Shown: piece after piece, positions 24,801 through 35,709 of the stretch
How the letters are laid out: each line of letters begins with the position of its first letter
How positions within the stretch are numbered: position 1 is the first letter of the stretch
NCBI GenBank assembly: GCA_029449245.1
Contig: JANATF010000006.1
Span: 1,736,001 to 1,800,000, forward strand
Length of the DNA stretch: 64,000 bases
Reading direction: 5' to 3'
Source: Mortierella alpina
Taxonomy: Eukaryota > Mortierellomycota > Mortierellomycetes > Mortierellales > Mortierellaceae
The notes under the pieces: model-generated
The model's database searches: none
Told to the model about the DNA's origin: nothing
What the model saw: only the letters and a program-made list of their open reading frames with translations
Position numbers and translations under genes: made by a program

Positions 24801-25880
24801 CTTCCATGTTCATCAGTAACGTTGCAGCCCCCGTCCTCTGCTTTTCGCTCGTCCAGGTAAGCACAGTGACTCCTCAGTCTCATGAGGCAGGAAGGAGAAA
24901 AAAAAGTAATCGACACTTATGCTGACCATGGTTTTGTGATTGTTGCATACCTCTAGTCTATTCTGCGCACTCTACCCCACAAGTCGAGCTTTGGTCCTTG
25001 TCTGATCATGGGCATTGCCCTCGCTTCCAATGTCGGAGGCATGGCTTCGCCCATCTCCTCGCCTCAGAACATTATCACTATCCAAAACATGAACCCTGCA
25101 CCCTCCTGGGGTAATTGGTTCGCGGTCGCTCTCCCACTCTGCCTCGTCATCGATCTGATTATCTGGGCCTGGTTGGTCCTCCTCTGGCGTCCTCACCGTG
25201 ATACCCCGACGATCCCTTCGATTCGCGCCACCAAGGAGCCCATTACCATCCAGCAGGTCTTTATTTGCGTGGTGACCATCGGCACTATCATCCTGTGGTG
25301 TATCGAGAATTCCTTCCAAGCCCAGCTCGGAGACATGGGTGTCATTGCCATTTTGCCGCTGATTGCGTTCTTTGGATCGGGTCTTTTGAACAAGGAGGAC
25401 TTTAACAACTTCTTGTGGACGGTCATCATGCTGGCGATGGGCGGTATCGCCTTGGGCAAGGCCGTGGACTCCTCAGGTTTGCTCGACACGATTGCGCATC
25501 ATATCCAGGACGCCGTCGCTGGACTGTCCCTGTGGGTGGTCCTGTTGATCTTCAGTGCTCTGACTCTGGTCTTTGCCACGTTTGTCTCTCATACGGTCGC
25601 GGCGGTGATTATTCTGCCGATTGTCCAGCAAGTCGGCATGTCGTTTGCAGATCCTCACCCACGGATCTTGGTCATGGGCACGGGTCTGATCTGTTCGGCT
25701 GCCATGGGTCTGCCAGTCTCGGGATTCCCCAACATGAACGCTATTGCGCTCGAGGACGAGATGGGTATCCCTTACTTGAAGACGATCGATTTCTTGAAGA
25801 GTGGAGTACCACTCTCGGTTCTGGCCACACTCTGTGTCGTGACCATTGGATATGGTATCATGTCCGCCCTTGGATTCTAA
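21858..25880 (+). CDS. SPX-domain low-affinity phosphate transporter (PHO87/PHO90/PHO91 type)
   Basis: Exons 21858-21894, 22773-24856 and 24957-25880 give 1014 aa. Exon 1 encodes only MVKFSHSLQFNT, the conserved SPX start. An 878-nt intron separates it from VPDWANEYIAYSNLKKTLY, which carries the lysines that bind inositol pyrophosphates. The SPX domain runs to about residue 440, with a long acidic and Ser-rich insert. From about residue 490 come 10-12 hydrophobic segments of the DASS/SLC13 family, including SNVGGMASPISSPQN and SGFPNMNAIA. SPX probably gates uptake by phosphate status. Plasma-membrane or vacuolar location cannot be told apart here. Open frames at 22550 upstream of the acceptor belong to the intron. 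Confidence 0.92.
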
Positions 25881-26041
25881 GTCATTTTTTCCCTTTCCTA
25901 CAATTTACCCCACCACCATCACCACACACATCCTATCGGCATATACAAACAAAAATAGGCCGTTGTACCATAGTCTTCTCTACCTTCTGCAATACAAAAA
26001 ACGAAAATAATAGCTTCTAGTTCGGTATCAGTTATTTTTAT

Positions 26042-27671
26042 TTACTTGCCGGACCTTGCATCCTCACCAATGATGTCCATCCACTTGCGACCGTTCAATC
26101 CCTTGACAATGCCATCCTTGACGGCGCGAGCAATTCCAGGGCCCTCGTAGGCCATACTGCTATACAACTGAACCATGCTTGCACCAGCCTTGGCATAGTC
26201 GAGAGCATCCTCGCCGGTCGTGATACCACCACATCCGACCAAGGGGATCTTTCCTTCAGTATGCTTGTACACCTGGCGCAAAGCTCTCAAAGCCAAGGGC
26301 TTGACTACAGGTCCTGAGAGACCACCCACCTGCTGAGCATTCTCCTTGTTGATCAACGTGCTGGGTCTGGAGATGGTGGTGTTGGAGATAATGATACCAT
26401 CGACCTTGGTGGCCAGAGCCGCCTCGGAGACATCCGCCAGCTCCTCATCCGACAGATCGGGAGCAATCTTGACAAGCAATGGGGGCTTGTAGGATGACTG
26501 CAACCGATCGCGGGCTGTGATCACTTGGCGCAATAGATCCTCGAGCATTCCTTTGCGCTGCAAAGATCTCAATCCAGGGGTGTTGGGCGATGACACATTG
26601 ACGACGAGCACATCTGCGTAAGGTCCGAGACGCTCCACTCCGATCACGTAGTCGTCCACGGATTCAGGGGTCGATGCCTTGTTCTTGCCCAGGTTGACGG
26701 CCAACAAGCGATCGTCACGAAGCGAACGGTTGGTGGAGAGGTGATCGACGAGGGATTCGGTGGAGGAGTCTCCGTTCTTCAATTTTTCGAGGGTCTGCTC
26801 CTGATCGTCGCGGGCGTGCTTGAACAAGAAACGCTTGATGCGCTGGCGCAGACGGGACTCGACGACCTTGTGGCCCTCCGAGTTGAATCCGTAACGGTTG
26901 ATCACGCACTTGTCCTCGGGGAGACGGAACATGCGAGGCTGGGGGTTGCCGGGCTAAAAGAATCGAGGGAACAAGAAGGTGAATATCGAAATTGTTTGGT
27001 ACGCTGTCATTCCAATCACTTCTGTGTGCAGTTGTTGCAATGGATTTTACCTGTGGCTCGGGAGTAACACTGCCAATTTCGACATAGCCAAATCCAAGAT
27101 CGAACAGACCATCGATAGCCTCGGCATGCTTGTCGAATCCAGCCGCCATGCCCACAGGGTTGGAGAAGGTCTTATTCCAGAGCTGCAACAGGACAGATTT
27201 TGTTCAAAGGTTAGCCTTGCCCTGTGTCAAACTTCCAGTTGCAACTCATAGCGGTCTGAAGCCAAGCCGACCCGAAAGGAGAAGCAGGCGTATGTGATGT
27301 ACCTTCACTTCCAGGGCAGCGTCGTCCTCCTGGGTGTCCCATGGGCTGAGTCCTGCCTTCAAAACCTTGATGCCGACCTTGTGGGCGGTTTCAGGGTCCA
27401 TGGTCCAGTGCATCAGAGGCACAAAGACATATTTGTGAATCGAGGCGCGCGAATCGAAGCCATAAGAGAGACCGACCAGTCCTCCGACAACAATTCCGGT
27501 GCCGAGGACAAAGTTAATAGCCCTGGAGCCGGCGGTGTGCTCCTTCCGGGCAGTGGTGTAATGGCGCACGGCCGCTGAGGGGCGGACACAGGTCTGGACG
27601 CGCTGGGAAAATGCCCTGGGCATTGCTGCGAAGGCCTGCTGCTGGCGGAGGACAGAGGCGAGCGAGTTCAT
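26042..27671 (-). CDS. URA9: Dihydroorotate dehydrogenase (quinone), mitochondrial
   Basis: Oxidises dihydroorotate to orotate with ubiquinone as acceptor (fourth step of UMP synthesis) at the mitochondrial inner membrane. Exons 27671-27303, 27182-27051 and 26953-26042, all phase 0, give 470 aa, normal for fungal class 2 enzymes. The N-terminus is an Arg-rich presequence, followed by a membrane segment at about 54-75 ([19 protein letters not shown]). The FMN barrel follows: [47 protein letters not shown] with the class 2 catalytic Ser, [24 protein letters not shown] plus [13 protein letters not shown], and [12 protein letters not shown] for FMN phosphate. The gene symbol follows yeast-type naming. 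It is head to head with an ADCK1-like gene. Confidence 0.96.
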
Positions 27672-27874
27672 GGTATAGTTGATCTGATCGAAACGATGAT
27701 CTTTGGCCCTGCCTTGAAACGGGTTTCCATACATAAGCGGTTTGTGTTTTGGCACGTGATACGACTGCTATGAACCGGTTTATGGTTCTTGCGCCCAGGC
27801 ACAAAGGAGAGTTGAGATCTCCCACTCCGAATGGCTCCTTCTTGATCCCACTTCCCGACCTACACACCACAGCC
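27672..27874. promoter_or_regulatory. Compact two-way promoter, DHODH and UbiB-kinase genes
   Basis: Only 203 bp separate the two chosen start codons, so the genes very likely share control elements. An alternative in-frame ATG at 27770 would shorten the gap to 98 bp. No defined motif was recognised. Confidence 0.45.
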
Positions 27875-29919
27875 ATGCCACTGATGAGGCCCCCGGCTTT
27901 GTCCATGTCAGTGCTCAGCGCCTGCAGGGGACACCTCTACAGGAATGCTGGCCTGCACCGCACAGCTACCCGGCATTCGCTCCATCCATCACCCTTTCGC
28001 CTTCACTCCTCGTCGTCCAAACCAGCTCCACCTTCCAGCTATGACAGCTGGTCGCCCTCGATCACACTTCCTCGGCGAGTTCCTCTCAAGGTCGCCGTTC
28101 CGATTGTAGCCCTGGCAACCGGCACCTTTCTGTACAATGTCAGCGATTCGTTCCGCCACAGCACTCTGGCTATGAAGAGGTGCATGATCGCTGGTGAGGC
28201 TGTCGTTGCTGTCGGAATCGATTACAAGTACTCCTTGGACTTTGCCAACCGAGATCTTCAAGAAGGAAACCTTGAGGATGAAAAGGAGCGGTTACGGCGC
28301 AAGAGTGCGTTGCATAAGCGAAGTGCCGAGAGACTGAGAGAGATGCTCAGAAAGAATGGAGGCATTTATATCAAACTGGTAAGTAAAGTAAAGTTGGTCG
28401 TTTTCATGGCTTTTATGCGTACTGTACCAAGACACTAAAGGTCTCTTTTTGCTGGGAAACAGGGTCAACACCTCGCGAGTTTGAAGTATTTGTTACCGGA
28501 TGAATGGACGACAGCCATGGAGCCATTACAGGATCGGTGCACGCCTTCCTCGATCGAGTCGATCCAAGCACTCTTCCTTGCCGATCTTGGCAAACCTATA
28601 TCGTCTTACTTTTCATCATTTGAGCTGGAGCCCATCGGTGTCGCCTCGCTTGCTCAAGTCCACAGAGCGACACTCTCTGATGGACGAGAAGTTGCGGTCA
28701 AAATCCAACACCCTGCCCTAGAGGAATTCTCGACGGTCGACATCAAAACAGTGACCGCCCTCACCAGCTTTGTTGCCTATGTGTTCCCCGAGTTTCAGTT
28801 CACATGGCTAAGCGAAGAAATGCAGACCAGTTTGCCCAAGGAACTCAACTTTGTGTTTGAGGCTGCCAATGCTGCTCGGGTTGATGCCAACTTTCAAGTG
28901 GCTCGTGCGGAGCGCAGCAAATCTACCATCAAGGTCCCAGATGTGGTTTGGGCGCAGAAGCGTGTTCTTGTCATGGAGTGTAAGTGCATGTTGAGAACCG
29001 TCTATATTATTGCTTTCTTTCAGTGAAGGATAAAGGGAGGGTATCTAACTGCTTGTTTTTTGGTTTATTCTACTCATTAGTTATGGTTGGATCCAGGATC
29101 GATGACTTGCAGTACTTGAAGGAGAACAACATCAGCGTGTCTGAGGTCTCCAACGAAATGGCACGAACATTCTCTCAAATGATTTACAAGGACGGATTTG
29201 TTCACTGCGACCCTCATCCAGGCAACGTCATGATCCGACCCACACCCGCAGGATCTCCCTCTCCTCGCAACTTTGAGATTATCCTGCTGGACCATGGACT
29301 TTACCGCGAGCTCACTCCAGAGTTCAGGCTGGACTATGCGCATCTCTGGACTGCGATTATTGCATCGGATGAGAATGAGATCAAGTATCGCGCTCTGAAG
29401 CTGGGAGGGACGGATGCATACAAGTTGTTTTCGTGCATCTTGACGGGCCGCGATTGGTCTGTCGTGCAGGATGCTCAGCTCACCAAGAAGACACGCAACA
29501 AGGACGAGATGATCAGGATAGCGGATGATGCGGGGGGTAGGATCGCAGAGATTGCGGATATTCTGGCCAAAGTACCACGCGATTTGCTTCTGCTTTTCAA
29601 GACGAACGATCTTTTGCGGGCATTGGACGAGGACCTAGGCGCCGATGATGGATCCCAGATGAGGACATTTGCAGTCATGGGCCAATACTGCGCTCAGGCC
29701 ATCTATGAGGCTGACAAGGGTGCTCTGCGAATTCAATTGGAGACGCAAAAGCTGACACTGTCATTCCTGAGGACAACTCTACGCTCCTGGCTCAAGGCGT
29801 ATTGCGGTTATCTTTATACGACCTTGACGTTGGACTTGTTTGTCTGGTGGATTGATCTTGGACAGTCCGACTCGTTATTGTACTGGCTTCTTGACAGTGT
29901 GGGCCAGCTTTTATTTTAG
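27875..29919 (+). CDS. UbiB/ABC1 family atypical kinase, ADCK1 (Mcp2/Cqd2) type
   Basis: Exons 27875-28378, 28463-28979 and 29081-29919 give 619 aa. The N-terminus is Arg/Ser-rich without acids, as in a mitochondrial presequence, then a hydrophobic stretch (VPIVALATGTFLYNV). Family motifs are KLGQHLASL (the KxGQ helix, split by intron 1), GVASLAQVHRA, EVAVKIQHP with the ATP-site Lys, PKELNFVFEAANA, KDGFVHCDPHPGNVM and LLDHGLYREL (DHG in place of DFG). The KxGQH-LxxLxYLLP pattern points to ADCK1 rather than COQ8. Yeast members of this branch affect coenzyme Q distribution and lipid homeostasis in mitochondria. The start is uncertain: ATG 27770 is also in frame. I chose 27875 because the presequence begins there. 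Confidence 0.9.
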
Positions 29920-30056
29920 AGTAGATTTTTGCTTGCATTTTTTTCTTCCCCACAAAAGCACTCTGCATCTTTTAGATATCACTCCTAGATTACATTGTAG
30001 ACAACCCAAGTTACCCATAAACATTATTCTGTACTTTATTTTTTTATCGATTCTCT

Positions 30057-30632
30057 TTACACTGACAGCTCGGCGATCTGAGCAAGCAACTCGTCCATCT
30101 TTGTGATCTTTTCGAGTTGCTCCGGCAACATGGCCTCTCCCTTGTCCTGACGCTCTTTCAGTTGTTCGACCTGTCTCAGCTTTTTGTTCAATGCCCTGAG
30201 TTTCTTCTCTGGATCTACAGCCGCCACAGGTGTTGTGCTTGCTGGATCTGCTGAGGGCGTGTCTACATCCTTGGACTCGTTCTTTTGAGCCGCCGTCTCA
30301 ACCTTGGGTGCAGATCCAGGCGTAGAATTGCCGGCATCAGCTGCAGCAGCCTCATCCTTGCGTTTCGCCTTCCTCTTGTCATTTTTAAGCTGAGTCTTCG
30401 TCTTTGGGGTGCTGCTGGAAGCACTGGCTAGAGGCGAGGGGGTTGGGGCAGGGCGAATGGAGTCCAGGACTTGGTTGGTGTATTTTGCTACGTCCTCGGG
30501 AGGAGTGTATCCTGGACGAACCTTGCGCTCTTTCCTGTAGGTGCCGTCGGGACGACGGGTCATAGGAATGACACGGACATCCTTGTCTTCCTGGATGCCT
30601 GCGATGGACCTTGATGGAGCTGATGAGGACAT
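30057..30632 (-). CDS. PYM1: Partner of Y14 and mago (PYM)
   Basis: Single-exon gene of 191 aa. PYM proteins bind the Y14-Mago heterodimer and strip exon-junction complexes from mRNA at the ribosome. The N-terminal block holds the diagnostic RVIPMTRRPDGTYRKERKVR followed by PGYTPPEDVAKYTNQ. The middle is Ala/Ser/Lys-rich and disordered. The C-terminus is a coiled coil (EKKLRALNKKLRQVEQLKER) ending ITKMDELLAQIAEL. All are typical of the family, and the length is normal. The first ATG of the frame is at 30632; upstream codons lack ATG. It diverges from a DDX21-like helicase gene 312 bp away. A working PYM implies an exon-junction complex in this fungus, in keeping with its intron-rich genes. 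Confidence 0.93.
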   Translation of the reverse strand: MSSSAPSRSIAGIQEDKDVRVIPMTRRPDGTYRKERKVRPGYTPPEDVAKYTNQVLDSIRPAPTPSPLASASSSTPKTKTQLKNDKRKAKRKDEAAAADAGNSTPGSAPKVETAAQKNESKDVDTPSADPASTTPVAAVDPEKKLRALNKKLRQVEQLKERQDKGEAMLPEQLEKITKMDELLAQIAELSV

Positions 30633-30944
30633 TCTGGAGGTGTAGGCGATGCTTGTCTCGGAAGGACCGACTGTGCTCAGGGTGAAGCTCACAAAAAAAT
30701 CGCAAGGCTAACGACAGCCGTAGTGGTCACACTGGGTTGAAAAGCCAGGAACAAACAACAACAATTTTTTTTTTTTTTTTTTTCGAGTGCCTCGAGGAAA
30801 GTTTTTTTTTGCTCGCTCTTTATCCTCTTCTTATCCCACCACCTCCCACTCCCACTCCCACTCCCACCTGTTCATCCCCCTCCGCTACGCCCCCTCCCCC
30901 TCCCCTCTCACTACTATCACCCCATACCCCTCCCTCTATACAGC
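30633..30944. promoter_or_regulatory. Shared promoter region PYM/DDX21
   Basis: 312 bp between divergent starts. It holds a T-run at about 30765-30783 and C/T-rich microsatellite DNA leading up to the helicase ATG. No factor site was recognised. Confidence 0.4.
30843..30867 (+). repeat. CTCCCA hexanucleotide microsatellite
   Basis: Four tandem CTCCCA units in the presumed 5' leader of the helicase gene, about 80 bp before its ATG. Confidence 0.8.
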
Positions 30945-33131
30945 ATGCCCTCGCTCGAAGTAAAGCCCGTTGATGTCGCCGACATCAAGGTCAAGGACGT
31001 CAAGGAGAAGAAGGAAAAGAAGGAGAAGAAAGAGAAGAAAGAGAAGAAAGAGAAGAAAGAGAAGAAGGAGAAGAAGGAGAAGAAGTCCCGCAAGGCCGAT
31101 TCCTCCGACGATGAGGACGTCAAGCCCGGCTTCAGCAAGAAGGCCCGTCTCGACGACACCCCCTCGCCTGCCGAGACCCCCAGGGATTCGACCCCCGAGG
31201 CTGGTGCCGAGGACGTTCAGGATGACATTCCCGAGAACCTGCGCCTCAGCACGTACAAGATCTCGCCTGCCACTGTCGCTGCCCTCGCTGCCCGTGGCAT
31301 CAACGCTCTCTTCCCTATCCAGGCCGAGACCTTTAATCACATCTACAATGGAAACGACGTCCTCGGACGTGCTAGAACAGGAACTGGAAAGACCTTGGCC
31401 TTTGCTCTGCCCATGGTCGAAATCCTGTTGAAGCAGAATGCCTCTTCTGACCGTGCTCGTGCTCCCCGTGTCCTAGTCCTTGGTAAGCTTAGATGCACGC
31501 AGTGTTTATGTGAGATGTATTCTTTTCACAAACTGTTTTCTAACCATATTTTCTGACTTGGTCTTTATTTGATGGATATAGCCCCTACCCGTGATCTCGC
31601 CATTCAGGTCTCCAACGAGTTCACCAGCATCGCGCCCAACCTGAAGTCGATCTGTGTCTATGGTGGTACCCCCATGCACGAGCAGACCTCGGCTCTTCGT
31701 TCCGGTGTGGATGTTGTCATCGGTACCCCCGGTCGCTGCTTGGATCACATCAACCGTGGCAACTTGCGTCTGGATGATGTTCGCTTCGTGTGCTTGGATG
31801 AGGCCGATCAGATGTTGGACATCGGATTCGCCGAAGATATGGAACAGGTTCTGCAGCACGTTCAGACCCAGAAGGAGAGCCGTGGTGCCTCTGCCCCCAA
31901 GCACCAGACTTTGCTATTCTCTGCCACTGCCCCCGAGTGGATCAAGCGCACTGTTGAGAAGTACCTCGACCCCAAGTACATCAACGTCGATCTTGTTGGA
32001 AACTCGCGTATCAAGACCAACGAGAACATTCGCCATTATGCCATCCCATCCACCTGGCAATCGCGCAAGGATGTCATTGGAGATGTTGTTGCCGTCTATG
32101 GCGGTAACCGTGGATTGACTGTCATCTTTGCCAACACCAAGGCCGAGGCCGATGAGTTGGCCTTGACCGACAAGCTTAGAGCCGACGCCAAGGTTTTGCA
32201 CGGAGATATCCCCCAGGCTCAGCGTGAGTTGACCCTCCAGGGATTCCGTGAGGCCAAGGTCAAGTGCATTATTTGCACAGACGTCTTGGCTCGTGGTATT
32301 GATATTCCTATGGTCGATTTGGTCATCAACTGTCAGCCCCCTAAGGATGTCGAGACCTACGTCCATCGTTCCGGTCGTACCGGTCGTGCTGGTCGCAAGG
32401 GAGTGTGCGTGACCTTCTTCAAGGCCCAGGAGGAGTACATGATCCAGAACATCCAGCGTCGTGCTGGTATGGAGATGGTCAAGGCCGGACCTCCCCAGCC
32501 CCAGGATATCATTGCCGCCACTGCTCAGGATGCTGCTGACATTGTCGCCAAGGTCGTCAAGAACGTCATTCCCATGTTCAGACCCATTGCCGAGTCCATG
32601 ATCGCCGAGAACTTTAACGGCGACGCCACTGAGGCTTTGGCTGCTGCGCTTGCCCACATCTCCGGATATGGTGCCGGTGTTCGTGCCCGCTCCTTGATGT
32701 CTGCCACCGAGGGATACACGACCATGATCTTCCGCCTCTCGCACGAGATCCAGCACTCTGGATATGTCCGTAACATTTTGACCCGCAACTTCCCCAAGCT
32801 GAGCTATGAGGATGTCAAGGGCATGAGGATGACTAAGGACATGATGGGCGTTGTCTTTGATGTCGTCTCTGAGAAGCTTGAGGTCGATGACAACAACAAC
32901 ATTATCCTTGGTGGAAACAAGTGGGCCGATCTTGACAACATCCAGTTGGAGGTCGCCAAGACTCTTCCCGAGCTCGAGCAGCGCATGGACGATCGTCGTG
33001 GTGGCAGCGGTGGACGCGGTGGCTATGGCGGTGGTGGAGGACGCGGCGGATTCGGTGGCCGTGGTGGATTCCGTGGCGGTCGCGGCGGCGGCGGTGGAGG
33101 ATTCCGCGGTGGTCGTGGTGGTCGTCGTTAA
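30945..33131 (+). CDS. DEAD-box RNA helicase, DDX21/nucleolar helicase 2 type
   Basis: Exons 30945-31482 and 31582-33131 give 695 aa. The N-terminus carries some ten EKK tripeptide repeats (31009-31086), as in nucleolar proteins. Helicase motifs are Q region FPIQAETFNHI, motif I ARTGTGKT, Ia APTRDLA, GG and TPGR, II LDEADQM, III SATAP, IV VIFANTK, V ARGID and VI HRSGRTGRAGR. After residue 510 comes a GUCT domain (ALAAALAHISGYG, RSLMSATEGYTTM). The GUCT domain marks the DDX21/DDX50/Gu family. The last 50 residues are an RGG/GGY box for RNA binding. A role in rRNA processing in the nucleolus is inferred from the family. Confidence 0.95.
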
Positions 33132-33328
33132 AGCCGGGTTTGATTCCGTTGGGTGTGTTGTAATTTTTTCTTCTCGTCAGTCAGCATTGTTTGTTCGCCC
33201 AGCGTTTCATCCTTTCTTTTGTATAATATCATCGGCCGCTTTGCATCAGTTTCTATCCATTTGCATCATAAACTACTTTTTTTAACCTTGCTCGACCCTA
33301 CATGTTTATTATTCGTGTGTGTTGGTTC

Positions 33329-34276
33329 CTACGAATCCAAGAACAGATCCTCAAGCAGTCCATCGTCCTCTTCTGCAAACTCGGCGTCCCTCTCTCCCTC
33401 CCGAATCTTGTCTTCTGTCACTTTGAGGATCTCATGGTGCATCGCCTGGACCGAATGTCTCGCATCAATCATCACCCACTCTTTGCTCTTGAGTTGCAAA
33501 AACACCTCACGGACTTTTTCTTGCAGCTCTCGTTTCTCATACCGCTCTTCTCCAAATCCTCCGCGCTTCTCGGCCTCGGCCGTTGGGAGGTCTAGGAAGA
33601 ATGTGAGATCAGGGCGAACCAATCCACGGTCTGGGTTCTTGCACCAAGTCAAATCAAGGCCCTATACGACAGAGAATGAAAAAAAATGAGTAATTGGAAA
33701 TTCTTCCTTGGTCTAGTGATCCACAGTTCCTGCCGGACCTTGGAGCAAAACAGGTATGCAGCAAGAGACGTACCTTTGCTGTAGAAAAGGCGACTCCTGA
33801 ATAGGCATACCGATCGACGATCAGATGAGTTCCAGCTCTCAGTTTGCGCTTCATGTGTTGCCTACACAAATCCAGTTGAACAAGCGTTAGTCATGAAGCG
33901 AGTCCTAGGATCCATTGTAGAAATGTGTTGGATATGATTCCTGAACTAAAGGCTTACATAGCCTCCCAGCGATTGGCACTAAAGAGCAGATGGATAGCCC
34001 TGTCGTCCAGTTCCTTGGCGTTGGTCAAGTAGGCGTGAATCATTTGACCGATGGTTGTTGTTCTATCTGTCAGGGTGTATGGACTCTCAAGATTAGTAGC
34101 ATATTCCCGCGAAAAAAAATCATGTGGGTCTAGTGGGACACTTAGGACGAACCAGGAAACTTGCACAACTCGACAGCATGACCCTTATCCTGCAGTGCTG
34201 CAACGAGTTTGGCGCATTGAGTTGACTTTCCAGCGCGGTCGCATCCTTCGAGCAAGATAAATCGTCCTCGCGCCAT
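33329..34276 (-). CDS. CDC8: Thymidylate kinase (dTMP kinase)
   Basis: Phosphorylates dTMP to dTDP for DNA synthesis. Four exons, 34276-34153, 34066-33958, 33861-33774 and 33661-33329, give 217 aa, the usual size. Seen in order: P-loop LLEGCDRAGKST at residues 8-19; KFPDRTTTIGQMI, where the first intron splits the Asp codon; LLFSANRWE; LIVDRYAYSGVAFSTAKGLD (the DRY/S motif contacting dTMP); and PDLTFFLDLP. The LID region RGGFGEERYEK and the C-terminal IDA follow. The acidic tail (EFAEEDDGLLEDLFLDS) is a small extension. The gene symbol follows yeast naming. It is head to head with a Myb gene 212 bp away. Confidence 0.95.
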
Positions 34277-34488
34277 GGTTGATGTCTCTAGTGGGTGATG
34301 AGCAAACAACAGAGGGAAAGAATGAGGACGGTTGAGATTCGATTCAGGTGGCTCGTCTTGGACTTGGATTTGAGCCAATACACGACGTGAATAAAGTTCA
34401 GTCCGTTCTCTCGCCTCCTCTCCATTCATCAACCGCGCCTTGCCTACTCGCCAACTTACCGCCTTGCCAACTTGCCAGCAACACGAGA

Positions 34489-35574
34489 ATGTCACTCTTC
34501 AGGAATGAGCAAATCTTTCGGCGACTCGCAACCGGCCTCACAGGCCGCTCGCCTTCACCGGCCACCCTGCGTCCGCTATCCATGTGCCGTTCAGCACTCT
34601 CATTGATCTCTGCCTCCATGGTACCGAGACGCTTCTACATCCCTTCACTCCCTACAAGTCAGCTGCGGCAACATTCATCGCCCAGTACCAGCAGTAATGA
34701 ACTGTCAACACCATCACCACTTCACACTGGAAAATCGAGCAGCGCAAACTCGGAAGAAAGATCGACGTCCGACCTGTGGAGATCACGTTGGTCCCCCGAG
34801 GAGAAGGCATTGCTGGTAGAATTTGTTCGTCAAGGATTGCGTACCCACGACATACACTCCCATTTTCCTCACCGTACGATCTGCACCTTGGACACACGCA
34901 TCTGCCAACTTCGGAAAAAGATATTCAAGACCGATAGCATGAGCAAGGATGAGATTCGGGAGATGAGGCGCAGGAACAAGGGCTCGTTTAAGCATTGGAC
35001 AACAGAGGAAGATATGTGGTTGAGGAGGCGAATTCAACAAGAGCAAGGGAAGGGGGAGCTCGACTGGTCCAAGATTGCGAACGGTTCGCCGGAGGATGGT
35101 CGCGTGGGTCGTACGGCAACATCATGCAAACGGCGGTGGGCGATCATTGACCCGGAAGCTCAGTTGACACATGGCATGTGGAGTCGTGAAGAGTCAAAGA
35201 AGCTGCTGCTAGCTGTTTGCAAACAATTGAACGTTTCGGATGGGGAGAGTTTAACCTTGTTTAAGGAGGGTGTCCATGGGCTGAAGGACACGAATAGTCT
35301 CGAGTTGCACAGAGTCAACTGGAAAGAGGTTGCAGAGGCTGTCGGGACGCGGTCCAACATCCAGTGCAGGAGTCATGCCTACAAAAACCAGCGTAGTGGC
35401 TCGAAAGGTCGATGGGAGGAAGACGAGCTTCGTCGACTGGAGATTGGACTGGAACGATATGGTCAGGACTGGCATAAGTTGGCCGAACTTGTGAGTACGA
35501 GGTCGGCGTACCAGGTGAAGCAGAAGTACTTCAATCAGTGGGGTGGTCGTGAACATGGCAATAAAGCCGAGTAG
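34489..35574 (+). CDS. Myb/SANT-domain protein with presequence-like N-terminus
   Basis: Single exon, 361 aa from the first ATG. Three to four Myb/SANT-like repeats are visible: WSPEEKALLVEFVRQGL; WTTEEDMWLRRRI, ending RTATSCKRRW; WSREESKKLLLAVC, ending VGTRSNIQCRSH; and WEEDELRRLEIGLERYGQDW, ending RSAYQVKQKYFNQW. These bind DNA in c-Myb-type proteins. The first ~60 residues are rich in Arg, Ser and Leu with almost no acids (RRLATGLTGRSPS, VPRRFYIPSLP), which resembles a mitochondrial import signal rather than a nuclear protein. I do not recognise the orthologue. A nuclear transcription factor is the default reading; a mitochondrial DNA-binding role is possible. Confidence 0.82.
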   Translation: MSLFRNEQIFRRLATGLTGRSPSPATLRPLSMCRSALSLISASMVPRRFYIPSLPTSQLRQHSSPSTSSNELSTPSPLHTGKSSSANSEERSTSDLWRSRWSPEEKALLVEFVRQGLRTHDIHSHFPHRTICTLDTRICQLRKKIFKTDSMSKDEIREMRRRNKGSFKHWTTEEDMWLRRRIQQEQGKGELDWSKIANGSPEDGRVGRTATSCKRRWAIIDPEAQLTHGMWSREESKKLLLAVCKQLNVSDGESLTLFKEGVHGLKDTNSLELHRVNWKEVAEAVGTRSNIQCRSHAYKNQRSGSKGRWEEDELRRLEIGLERYGQDWHKLAELVSTRSAYQVKQKYFNQWGGREHGNKAE

Positions 35575-35586
35575 CAGTCACCTGTT

Positions 35587-35617
<31 letters not shown>

Positions 35618-35709
35618 GAGCTTTGAAAGTTCTTGAGTCCTGTGAAGAGTTCGCTTTGCTTCTCCCAATATCTCCCAACATCACACCCACACGCAATATC
35701 CCCAGCTCA

